From Porticoccus sp041581635 (GTDB taxonomy: Bacteria > Pseudomonadota > Gammaproteobacteria > Pseudomonadales > Porticoccaceae), in the NCBI GenBank assembly GCA_041581635.1, contig JBFICW010000010.1:8467-72466 (forward strand): DNA of 64,000 nt, written 5' to 3'. The position numbers were made by a program, and so were the translations under genes. A model generated the notes under the pieces. It was not told the DNA's origin. It saw only the letters and a program-made list of their open reading frames with translations, and did not search any database. Below are positions 52,493 through 60,394 of this stretch, piece after piece (position 1 is the stretch's first letter; each line of letters opens with the position of its first letter).

Positions 52493-54789
52493 TAGGTGGT
52501 TTTTTCCCACTGCCACCGTGCCTCGGGAGCCATACGCTCTTCCGGTAGTATGCGCGGTAATTCGGATAATGGGATATTACCCTGAATCACATGGTCGAGT
52601 GCGCTATCTCTCATGGTAACCAGCCCGCAATCCAGAGCCAGTTTACGAAGCTCGCTGACCGGGATGTTTCGAGAAATTGCGTTGCGTAATTCGGGGTTGA
52701 TTTGCAGATATTCCACGACCGCGACGCGCCCGTGGGTGCCCGTGTCGTTACAGTTTTCACAACCTTTGCCTATGTAAGCCTTGAAGCTGTCGGGTGTTCC
52801 CGAGGGGAATACCTCTTGCAGGATTTTGGCTTCAGGCTCCGCTGGCTCACGACAATGGGGGCAGATTTTCTTAGCTAGTCTTTGAGCGATTACAGCCAGT
52901 AATTCACTGGCTAATGAGTTGGGGTGTACACCCAAATCATAGAGCCGCTGCATGGCATCTACTGCGTCGTTACAGTGTAATGTCGATAATACAACATGCC
53001 CTGTTTGTGAGGCCCGAATGGCCTCCAGCGATGTTTCGTGGTCGCGTATCTCTCCAACCAGAATCACGTCGGGGTCTTGCCGCACGAAAGAGCGCATGGC
53101 ATCGGCAAAATGAAATCCTATTTCGGGGCGAACACGAGTTTGTTGAATATTGTTAATCGAATACTCAATAGGGTCCTCCACTGTAATGACCTTGCGAGTA
53201 CCGTCGGCTGCCAATAACTGCAATCCGGCGTACAGGGTTGTACTTTTACCCGATCCTGTTGGTCCAACAACCAATACCAGCCCCGCCGGGTTTCTCAATA
53301 GGCGTTTGTAATTTTCAGCAACGACGCTGGATAGCCCGAGTTTTTCAATACTGATCAGCTCTGAGTTTTGTGGAAGCAGACGTATAACCACGTGCTCGCC
53401 ATGAAGCGATGGCTGAACCTGAACGCGCAGGTCAAACTGCAAGTCTCCTACTCGTAAATGGGAGCGGCCGCCCTGGGGTAATCTTCGCTCAGCAATATTC
53501 AACTCGGCACGGAGTTTAATAACGTTAATCAGTCCTTTTAACTCGCTTGGGCTAATATCGTAGTGGGATATATCTTGCATCTCACCATCAATGCGTAAAC
53601 GTACCCGCACAACATTGTTGTATTGCTCCAGATGGATATCGCTAGCTCGCTCGGCGACAGCATCGAGTAACAATGCCTCAAATAAAGAGACCAGGTGTGC
53701 ACCAGCCTCGGGTTTATGATTGCCCAGTAGGTCTTCGGTTTGTTCGGGCTCCAGCTTTTCGATGGGCGGCTGTAGCGGTGACATTTGTGCTTGCATGCAG
53801 AGGTCTGTGGCAGACCAAAGACGACGGAAGTCTGTAGGTGTCACCAATAGAGTTTCAATTTTGTGATCGGGGAACACTTTTTGAATCTCAACCATTGAGG
53901 CATTGGGATTGCTGGTGGCAACCGTTAGAACATGGTTTTTTGTGTAAAGCGGGATTAAATGATGGTGGTCCAGAAACGCTTGGGAAAACCGATTAAAAAT
54001 TTTCGGGTCGACCCATTTCAGCAGATGATCGACATTGCCCAGTTCAAGGCCATATTGCTTTGACAGCGAGCGGTATAGCGCCATGTCATCCACATTAATT
54101 AATTGGCGAACCTCGTCAATAATTAGCGTTTTATTGGCTTCCGCTTTGCGTCGTGCCTCGGAGAGAATGTCGTCATTGATAAAGCCTAATTCAATCAGAA
54201 TTTCATCTTTGTTCTGAACAAAATCGAGATAACCATATTCGCTGCGTAGGTAGTTGCGGTGCCCATCCCCCGTATATTTAACCAGTTTAAGTAATGATGA
54301 GTCTGCATACTCTACACAGATCATCTGGCCAAAAGGGGTCAGTTGTTTAAACAGAACTGACTTATCTTCAACATTGGGGGTGGAGACAACAATAATATCG
54401 AAAGGTGCCTCTTGTGGTGCACCATCACAACCTTCACCGTGGTAGATCACCACATTTCCGAGGTTGAGCTTGCTCAGTTTTTCCATGGCCACATCGGCCA
54501 GAGATGCAGATTTTTCGATACCGATAACTTGGCTGGCAACATGGGACAGAACGGCGCTGGTGTAACCGAGTCCAACCCCGATTTGTAATATTTTGGGGTT
54601 GGCTGTGAGCTTTAGCAGACTAAAGATATGACGAAGCGTTTCAGTAGAAGGGATACTTCTACCCACGACGAGACCGTCTTGCTCACAGTTCACAAAAGCA
54701 CGTCGATCCACTTTGTTGAGTGCCTGATCAATACGTGGATCAACAGCGTCGTTTGAGTATTTGGCCGATTGAGTTTTAGCGTTAGTCAT
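52492..54789 (-). CDS. PCMT-like methyltransferase fused to GspE/PilB-type secretion ATPase
   Basis: 765 residues. Residues about 20-200: an isoaspartyl-methyltransferase (PCMT) fold with the SAM loop ILQIGVGLGYTSAVLSHVA, acidic end IGIEKSA, and APFDIIVVS. The usual PCMT substrate motif (GQTISQPY) is replaced by GRSIPSTET, so repair activity is doubtful. Residues about 225-335: a GspE N-terminal (MshEN) module (HHLIPLYTKNHVLTVATSNPN). Residues about 370-745: a full type II secretion/type IV pilus ATPase: Walker A GPTGSGKST, Walker B DVILVGEIRDHET, His-box VLSTLHCNDA and the four-Cys zinc site CPHC/CENC. Such a fusion is unusual. No pilus or secretion genes are near. Confidence 0.9.
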   Translation of the reverse strand: MTNAKTQSAKYSNDAVDPRIDQALNKVDRRAFVNCEQDGLVVGRSIPSTETLRHIFSLLKLTANPKILQIGVGLGYTSAVLSHVASQVIGIEKSASLADVAMEKLSKLNLGNVVIYHGEGCDGAPQEAPFDIIVVSTPNVEDKSVLFKQLTPFGQMICVEYADSSLLKLVKYTGDGHRNYLRSEYGYLDFVQNKDEILIELGFINDDILSEARRKAEANKTLIIDEVRQLINVDDMALYRSLSKQYGLELGNVDHLLKWVDPKIFNRFSQAFLDHHHLIPLYTKNHVLTVATSNPNASMVEIQKVFPDHKIETLLVTPTDFRRLWSATDLCMQAQMSPLQPPIEKLEPEQTEDLLGNHKPEAGAHLVSLFEALLLDAVAERASDIHLEQYNNVVRVRLRIDGEMQDISHYDISPSELKGLINVIKLRAELNIAERRLPQGGRSHLRVGDLQFDLRVQVQPSLHGEHVVIRLLPQNSELISIEKLGLSSVVAENYKRLLRNPAGLVLVVGPTGSGKSTTLYAGLQLLAADGTRKVITVEDPIEYSINNIQQTRVRPEIGFHFADAMRSFVRQDPDVILVGEIRDHETSLEAIRASQTGHVVLSTLHCNDAVDAMQRLYDLGVHPNSLASELLAVIAQRLAKKICPHCREPAEPEAKILQEVFPSGTPDSFKAYIGKGCENCNDTGTHGRVAVVEYLQINPELRNAISRNIPVSELRKLALDCGLVTMRDSALDHVIQGNIPLSELPRILPEERMAPEARWQWEKTT

Positions 54790-54990
54790 GGGCGTTTTTA
54801 GTCTTCTATGTCATTTCAGCTAAGGCTAAAGATTGTGCACCAGATAGGTGAGGTATGTCGATGTAGTAGGGCAATACGCACGGCGGTAAACCTGTCGGGC
54901 TAAATCCTTTCGATCAATGGTTGTCTAATCAACATGCATATCGAAGCGTTGTTGCCTAGACTTTGTTCATGAGTAACAAGGAAATAGCGT

Positions 54991-56007
54991 ATGAATAGCG
55001 TTCAACAGCTTCAGGCAACCGTCGATGCATTGGCTGCGAAAGGTAAAGGTATTCTGGCCGCAGATGAAAGTAGCCCGACAATCGCTAAACGTTTTGAGGC
55101 CATTGGGGTCGAGTCGACGGAGGAGCATCGCCGTGCTTATCGTAGCCTATTGTTTTCAACCGCTGGTCTCGGTGAATTTATCAGCGGTGTTATTTTGTTT
55201 GAAGAAACACTAAGCCAATGTGATGACCGTGGTGTCCCTTTGCCTGAACTGTTGATTAATCAGGGCATCGTGCCTGGTATAAAGGTTGATAAAGGAAAAA
55301 TTCCTCTCGACGGCGGTGAGCCTGGCGATGAAATTACGGTGGGCTTAGATGGTTTGCCGGAACGTTTAGATCGTTATAAAAAACAAGGGGCACGATTTGC
55401 CAAGTGGCGCGATGTCTATACCATTTCTGAACGTACTCCAAGCCAGCTGGCGATTGATGAGAATGCCCGGGTCTTAGCATGCTACGCCAAGATTTGTCAG
55501 CAGGCTGGATTGGTGCCGATTGTCGAGCCCGAGGTGCTGATGGATGGCGATCACAGTATAGAAACCTGTGCGAAAGTGACAGAAGCCGTGCAGCATGCGG
55601 TGTTCCACGCGCTGGTGGAAGAGGGGGTTTCGCTGGAGCATATGCTTTTAAAACCCAATATGATTGTGCCGGGAAAAGACTGTGCAAAGCAAATGACTGC
55701 TGACGAAATCGCTCACCAGACAGTTCAGGTTCTAAGAAGAACCGTGCCTGCAGCAGTCCCCTCTATTCACTTTCTTTCCGGTGGGTTGTCGGACGAAGCT
55801 TCCACCAGATATTTGAATGCGATGAACCAAATAGGGCCGCATCCATGGGAACTAAGTTTTTCTTATGGTCGCGCTTTGCAGCATCCGGCGTTGATTGCCT
55901 GGCAAGGCGATGCCGCTAATGCGAAACAAATGCAAGCAGCGTTGTATAAGCGAGCCAAGCTAAACGGCATGGCTCGATATGGTCTTTACACGCACGATAT
56001 GGAGTGA
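54991..56007 (+). CDS. Class I fructose-bisphosphate aldolase
   Basis: 338 residues; AAGGAA upstream of the ATG. Eukaryotic-type class I aldolase: GKGILAADESSPTIAKRF, GVILFEETLSQ, QGIVPGIKVDKG, FAKWRDVYTI, VEPEVLMDGDH and the Schiff-base lysine in MLLKPNMIVPG near residue 229. FLSGGLSDEAS and SFSYGRALQHP follow. It splits fructose 1,6-bisphosphate in glycolysis or joins the trioses in gluconeogenesis. Class I enzymes are less common than class II in this group. Single gene by layout. Confidence 0.95.
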   Translation: MNSVQQLQATVDALAAKGKGILAADESSPTIAKRFEAIGVESTEEHRRAYRSLLFSTAGLGEFISGVILFEETLSQCDDRGVPLPELLINQGIVPGIKVDKGKIPLDGGEPGDEITVGLDGLPERLDRYKKQGARFAKWRDVYTISERTPSQLAIDENARVLACYAKICQQAGLVPIVEPEVLMDGDHSIETCAKVTEAVQHAVFHALVEEGVSLEHMLLKPNMIVPGKDCAKQMTADEIAHQTVQVLRRTVPAAVPSIHFLSGGLSDEASTRYLNAMNQIGPHPWELSFSYGRALQHPALIAWQGDAANAKQMQAALYKRAKLNGMARYGLYTHDME

Positions 56008-56123
56008 GGGTATTCATCGAAATGTAGTTCGGTCATTAGCGAAGTAGGAGTATGATAGTCAATACCATCTGAAAAACCCCCCAGCTCATTATTGTATAAA
56101 AAATTCTGGCACTATCGATGCTT

Positions 56124-56178
56124 GTCACCCAGAGAGAGGGTGTCTACATGTGATAGCGCCAGTGCCCTTATCAGTAGC
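56124..56178 (+). repeat. 55-bp repeat, copy 1
   Basis: GTCACCC, seven bases, GGGTG, then CTACATG...ATAGCGCC and GTGCCCTTA. It matches the copy at 59820-59874 at 47 of 55 positions with no gaps. CACCC/GGGTG can form a small hairpin. The two copies lie in the same orientation on either side of the P-type ATPase region. Confidence 0.7.
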
Positions 56179-56230
56179 GGTATCCAGTATTGGAGCAGCA
56201 ATTTAATGTCAAACAAGAGACAGGCTATTC

Positions 56231-56440
56231 ATGGCAAATAAAGAATTTATTCATCAGCGCATTTGCATTTATGCAGGAAAAGAGTTTGACCCCTCTGTCG
56301 ATGAACAAGTGCAGGAGATTTTACGATCCAAATTTAACATTCACCTGCCACAGAGAGCATCATTTAATGACTCGCTAGCATCGTCGACAAGTGATCATGA
56401 GCTTATACGCCTCATACTAGAATATCGCACAATGGAATAG
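56231..56440 (+). CDS. Small protein of unknown function
   Basis: 69 residues: starts MANKEFIHQRICIYAGKEF, ends RLILEYRTME, soluble, mixed charge. GAGACAGG lies eight bases before the ATG. No family recognised. It is between the copy 1 repeat and a universal-stress-protein remnant, in an AT-rich stretch. Confidence 0.5.
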   Translation: MANKEFIHQRICIYAGKEFDPSVDEQVQEILRSKFNIHLPQRASFNDSLASSTSDHELIRLILEYRTME

Positions 56441-56454
56441 TGGTTGTGAGCCAT

Positions 56455-56635
56455 ACCGCTAACAAGCGCAGGCGCAATGGCCTTTCTGCTAAAGGGTGCA
56501 ATCAAGTCTTCTAGTCTCTTTCGATGCTCCACGACTATCTTTGCCTGGAGACCTTTAGGCGACAGGATACGTTCGAGCAGCGTTGTCTTTCAGGCCAGCG
56601 CTAACAGCACAAAGAATATTTTTGAACCGTTGCAT
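56455..56635 (-). pseudogene. Decayed universal stress protein gene
   Basis: The minus strand has AAGGG seven bases before an ATG at 56635. Reading starts RFKNILCAVSAGLKDNAA, the usual beginning of UspA-type proteins, then meets a stop at 56555 after 26 codons. One frame over, the text continues as LERI, then IVVEHRKRLEDLIAPFSRK and APALVSG, which match later Usp segments. This implies a small frameshift, an internal loss of roughly 30 residues and a missing C-terminal half. Usp genes often sit beside P-type ATPases like the one next door. Confidence 0.6.
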
Positions 56636-56703
56636 ATCATTACCCTTCAATCGAGACAATCATCTTATGTTTATTTTCATTCAATAGACTACGTTGCTGC
56701 CCA

Positions 56704-59550
56704 TTATTTAATTAACTCTGCACGACGCACAAAATATTTTTCCAGCTCAACCAAAAATAACACCGAGGAGGAGACGAGTAGAATGCGCAGCCATATATTG
56801 AAGCCGATTACAGTAGTACCGAATAATGAATGCATCGGCTCAAGGTAGGTAAAACCTAACTGGAAAATGATCAGTAGAGTAACGGCTATGAGCACATAAC
56901 GATTACCTGTTAATCCTGCCCAGTTAAATATAGAGGCTTTGATATAACGAGAGTTAAATAGATAAAATATCTCAAACACAACCAATGTGTTCACAGCAAC
57001 CGTGCGTGCGTGCTCAATACTCATACCTCGTTCCATCTCCCACATAAAAAGACCGAATGTTCCACTCATCAAAATAACGGAGACAAAGGCAGTGCGCCAA
57101 ATCAAATGAGAGGTTAGCATCGGCTCATGAGCATTACGTGGAGGCCGTTGCATGACATTCTGTTCAGGCGGTTCAAAAGCCAGCGACAGCGCCAGAGTTA
57201 CAGCCGTAACCATATTTACCCAAAGAATTTGCACTGGTAATAACGGTAGTTGATGAAAACCAAACAAAATAGCAGCAAGGATAATCAGTGCTTCTCCACC
57301 ATTGGTTGGCAGAATGAAAAGGATAGCCTTTTTGAGATTGTCATAAACTGTGCGTCCTTCTTCTACAGCATGAGCGATTGATGCAAAATTATCATCGGCT
57401 AGCACCATTTCAGCAGCCTCTTTTGCCGCTTCTGTACCGTTGTGACCCATGGCCGTGCCCACGTCGGCACGTTTCAAGGCCGGGGCATCATTTACACCAT
57501 CTCCCGTCATGGCTACGATTAAACCCACCTCCTGCATCAGTCTCACTAAAAGCAGCTTATGTTCAGGATTGACGCGCGCATACACATCAACATCTTGCAC
57601 GCGTTGTCGCAACTCATCCTCAGTCATTAAGTCCAGTTCTTGTCCGGTGAGAACACAATCAGTATTAACAAGTTTGAGTTGTCGAGCGATGGTGCGGGCT
57701 GTAGCACTATGATCTCCAGTAATCATTTTTACCCGAATACCTGCCTCGCCACATGTTTTGACCGCCTCAATAGCTTCCTCACGAGGTGGGTCAATCAAGC
57801 CAAACATGCCCAGCATAGCTAGCCCACGCTCTACATCGCTAAAGTTTAGCTGCATCTGTTCATCATTCACCGGCTTGACGGCAATAGCCAATACTCGCTG
57901 GCCCTGCTGTGCCATTTCTTCAATACGATTCAGCCAGTAATCTCTATCTATTGGCTCATCACCTTGAACGGTTTTTTGATGATCACACATCTCCAAAATA
58001 CGTTCAGGGGCACCTTTGAGAAAAATAAATGTATCACCGGTGTGACTATGGTGAAGCGTCGCCATAAAGCGATGCTCGGATTCAAAAGGGATAAGATCTA
58101 TGCGGGGATATTGTTTTTCCTCTGCTTCAATTTCCAGTCCGGCTTTCAAGCCTGATACTAATAAAGCCCCCTCCATTGGATCACCATGAACAAACCATCC
58201 AGTGTCTTTTTGTTCCAGTGACGCATCATTGCATAGCACCGCAGCCCTGATGGTTTCCAACAGAAGCGACCTGTCTTCAGGGAGTGCATCCCTGTTTGAC
58301 CGCAGTATCGAACCATGGGGGTCATAGCCTGTGCCTCCAAGCTCAAATAGACAGCTGGTGGTTGCAATCGTACGAACAGTCATTTCATTGCGTGTCAGGG
58401 TGCCGGTTTTGTCCGAGCAAATAACGGTTACGGCCCCTAGGGTTTCTACAGCAGGTAATCTGCGGATAATGGCATTACGCCGCGCCATACGCTGCACACC
58501 TATAGCCAGGGTGACGGTCATGATGGCAGGTAACCCTTCTGGGATCGCCGCCACTGCAAGGCTTACTGCGGCAAGAAACATTTCCGCGGCCACATAATCC
58601 CGAACTAGTGAACCGAAAACAAAGGCAATAATGGCAATACCTAAAATGGCTAGCGTAAGCCAGCGGCCAAACTGGGCCATTTGACGTAATAATGGTGTTG
58701 TCAGTGACTCCACTTCCGATACGAGTCTGCTAATGTGACCAATCTCGGTTTGTGCGCCGGTCGCAATTACCACACCGGCTCCCTGGCCATGGGTAACCAG
58801 GGTGCCCGAATAAGCAAGGCAGCGCCGATCGCCGATCATGGCTTCCTGTGTGACCGGGTCTGTGATCTTTTCTACCGCTATCGACTCACCGGTGAGCACC
58901 GATTCCTGAATTTGTAGCCCCTTGACACGGAATAGCCGGAGGTCAGCCGGTACCTTATCACCCGATTGCAACAAGACGACATCACCAGGCACCAACTCTT
59001 CAGCCGGGATGGTTATTTGTCGGTCATTCCGTATGACCATCGCATTTGAAGAAAGCATCTGCCGAATTTCCCTCAAAGCATTCTCGGCCTTACCCTCCTG
59101 TACGACCCCGATCACTGCGTTAATAAGGACTACACCAAGAATCACACTGGCATCGACCCAGTGTCCCAGCATGGCAGTGACAGCACTTGCCGCAATCAAC
59201 ACATAAATCAGCACATTATGGAATTGGCAGAAAAACCGCACCAGTGGACCACGTGCCTTTGTCTCGGGAAGGCGATTTGGTCCATGCCTAGCAAGTCTGT
59301 TGCCTGCCTCTTCTCCTGATAGTCCGTCTGGAGTTGTTTCGTGTGATTCGAGAACAGTTTTTGCGCTTTGGGTATGCCAATCTTCAGGTGGAAAAATCTG
59401 CTCATATGACTGACTATCCTGCTTTTTGAATAATCTAAGTGATTGACGTGTCACCACAGAACCCACAACTGCCAGAATGATCAAAGCAGCAAGGACGACC
59501 AACCATTCGATGACCGCAACATCAAATTTCCACACAAGATTTTCATTCAT
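56704..59550 (-). CDS. P-type cation ATPase (type II, calcium/PMR1-like) with extra N-terminal helix
   Basis: 948 residues. All P-type marks present: VLTGES near residue 218, PEGLPA, the phosphorylation motif SDKTGTLTRNEM with Asp near residue 380, KGAPERILEMC, and TGDGVNDAPALKRADVGTAMG. PEGLPA and the four C-terminal helices place it in the type II (Ca2+ or Na+/K+ like) group; the ion is uncertain. Unusual: a hydrophobic helix at residues 12-35 (IEWLVVLAALIILAVVGSVV) precedes the normal N-terminal cation ATPase domain (DGLSGEEAGNRLARHGPN). GAGG lies ten bases before the ATG. Confidence 0.93.
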   Translation of the reverse strand: MNENLVWKFDVAVIEWLVVLAALIILAVVGSVVTRQSLRLFKKQDSQSYEQIFPPEDWHTQSAKTVLESHETTPDGLSGEEAGNRLARHGPNRLPETKARGPLVRFFCQFHNVLIYVLIAASAVTAMLGHWVDASVILGVVLINAVIGVVQEGKAENALREIRQMLSSNAMVIRNDRQITIPAEELVPGDVVLLQSGDKVPADLRLFRVKGLQIQESVLTGESIAVEKITDPVTQEAMIGDRRCLAYSGTLVTHGQGAGVVIATGAQTEIGHISRLVSEVESLTTPLLRQMAQFGRWLTLAILGIAIIAFVFGSLVRDYVAAEMFLAAVSLAVAAIPEGLPAIMTVTLAIGVQRMARRNAIIRRLPAVETLGAVTVICSDKTGTLTRNEMTVRTIATTSCLFELGGTGYDPHGSILRSNRDALPEDRSLLLETIRAAVLCNDASLEQKDTGWFVHGDPMEGALLVSGLKAGLEIEAEEKQYPRIDLIPFESEHRFMATLHHSHTGDTFIFLKGAPERILEMCDHQKTVQGDEPIDRDYWLNRIEEMAQQGQRVLAIAVKPVNDEQMQLNFSDVERGLAMLGMFGLIDPPREEAIEAVKTCGEAGIRVKMITGDHSATARTIARQLKLVNTDCVLTGQELDLMTEDELRQRVQDVDVYARVNPEHKLLLVRLMQEVGLIVAMTGDGVNDAPALKRADVGTAMGHNGTEAAKEAAEMVLADDNFASIAHAVEEGRTVYDNLKKAILFILPTNGGEALIILAAILFGFHQLPLLPVQILWVNMVTAVTLALSLAFEPPEQNVMQRPPRNAHEPMLTSHLIWRTAFVSVILMSGTFGLFMWEMERGMSIEHARTVAVNTLVVFEIFYLFNSRYIKASIFNWAGLTGNRYVLIAVTLLIIFQLGFTYLEPMHSLFGTTVIGFNIWLRILLVSSSVLFLVELEKYFVRRAELIK

Positions 59551-59588
59551 TAGAATATTGCCTCAAATAGGAGTATAGCTAACGAAGA

Positions 59589-59795
59589 TCAGAATCTTCT
59601 CGTAATAAGCCAGCATGCTATTCCTAAAGCCGAAATAATAGCGGTTGTTCCTATTAAAAAATAATGTAACCCATAGTTTTCTAAAGAAGTGGAGTTATGA
59701 TAGGCGGAAAAGGGAATGTATAAATAAAACAAAGGGAAGGCACTACATGTCAGACAATACAATCCGAAAAATACCCCAACACATTGTTTTATCAA
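59589..59795 (-). CDS. Possible small two-helix membrane protein
   Basis: 68 residues from a TTG at 59795; no ATG in frame and no ribosome site. Two hydrophobic segments (GVFFGLYCLTCSAFPLFYLY and FLIGTTAIISALGIACWLI) end in TRRF, a normal positive-inside tail. It lies 39 bases upstream of the P-type ATPase gene in the same direction. It may be real, or a hydrophobic chance frame. Confidence 0.35.
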   Translation of the reverse strand: MIKQCVGVFFGLYCLTCSAFPLFYLYIPFSAYHNSTSLENYGLHYFLIGTTAIISALGIACWLITRRF

Positions 59796-59819
59796 TAAAT
59801 TATGGCAACATTCATGTTA

Positions 59820-59874
59820 GTCACCCTGAGATAGGGTGCCTACATGTTATAGCGCCCGTGTCCTTATAATTAGC
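59820..59874 (+). repeat. 55-bp repeat, copy 2
   Basis: GTCACCC, seven bases, GGGTG, CCTACATG...ATAGCGCC and GTGTCCTTA. 47 of 55 positions match copy 1 at 56124-56178. It ends two bases before the left arm of the inverted repeat around the lipoprotein gene. Confidence 0.7.
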
Positions 59875-59875
59875 T

Positions 59876-60202
59876 GTTATGTAGCAAATTGGGCCTCAAC
59901 GTTATGTCTAATCTAATAGCAATCAGCATATATATCATCTTGAGCTTGGTGACAGCATGCTCTTCTCCTAGCGCTGGCCAGAACACTGCTGATCAGCCAT
60001 GCTCTGAATTGGACATAGACCTAATAGAATCCAAGTTGACCACCCACGATTCCCAAGGTCACGGCCCTGATGTTGGATCGTCTGAATGGTTTTCAGTTGT
60101 GGAGCGTCGAATGGGGTTAGAGGGTAATCAAACAATTCCTAGTAAGGGCACGCAGAGATGGTGTGAATATGTCATTTCAAAATTCTAAGCGCGCTACATA
60201 AC
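59876..60202 (+). repeat. 10-bp inverted repeat bracketing a lipoprotein gene
   Basis: GTTATGTAGC at 59876-59885 is the exact reverse complement of GCTACATAAC at 60193-60202, enclosing one small gene. The outer seven bases have the same left/right complement as integron cassette boundaries, but no foldable attC lies to the right. Confidence 0.4.
59904..60188 (+). CDS. Small lipoprotein of unknown function
   Basis: 94 residues from the ATG at 59904; the TTG at 59889 is in frame but unlikely. Signal with lipobox LVTAC (mature Cys near residue 19). The mature part has GHGPDVGSSEWFSVVERRMGL and a pair of further Cys residues (PCSEL, RWCEYV). I recall similar short proteins with the GHGPD...W pattern but no known function. 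It is enclosed by a 10-bp inverted repeat. Confidence 0.7.
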   Translation: MSNLIAISIYIILSLVTACSSPSAGQNTADQPCSELDIDLIESKLTTHDSQGHGPDVGSSEWFSVVERRMGLEGNQTIPSKGTQRWCEYVISKF

Positions 60203-60256
60203 TCAGGTGTTAAGAGACAGGATTTGATGCTGCCTTAAAGTAGCACGCAGGTAGCA

Positions 60257-60298
60257 CAAAAAGAAAAGGGGTTAAGCGATTTCCGCTTAACCCCTTGG
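60257..60298 (-). terminator. Terminator of the rpoD-tRNA transcript
   Basis: On the minus strand a 13-bp perfect stem AAGGGGTTAAGCG / CGCTTAACCCCTT with a five-base loop is followed by TTCTTTTTG. It lies just past the CCA end of the tRNA gene. Confidence 0.88.
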
Positions 60299-60304
60299 TT
60301 TAAT

Positions 60305-60381
60305 TGGTGGGCCCAGAAGGACTTGAACCTTCGACCAATCGATTATGAGTCGACTGCTCTAACCAGCTGAGCTATGGGCCC
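60305..60381 (-). tRNA. tRNA with CAU anticodon, probably tRNA-Ile2
   Basis: 77 nt with encoded CCA. Acceptor arm GGGCCCA pairs with TGGGCCC, D-arm AGCTCAGCTGGTTAGAGCA, anticodon loop CTCATAA and T-arm with GTTCAAGTC. The anticodon CAU fits elongator tRNA-Met or, after lysidine change, tRNA-Ile2. The G/C-rich acceptor and the place next to rpoD (as ileX in E. coli) favour Ile2. Confidence 0.93.
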
Positions 60382-60394
60382 TTTGTAAGTTGTT

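Noticed and set aside
56455..56485. CGCTAACAAGCGCAGGCGC looks like the left half of an attC site
   Set aside because: No matching GTTRRRY box with a paired arm follows at a sensible distance, and on the other strand these bases encode the APALVSG segment of the universal-stress-protein remnant, which explains them.
59645..59869. 74-residue plus-strand frame before the small lipoprotein gene
   Set aside because: It has no ribosome site, runs through repeat copy 2 and has no recognisable protein character.
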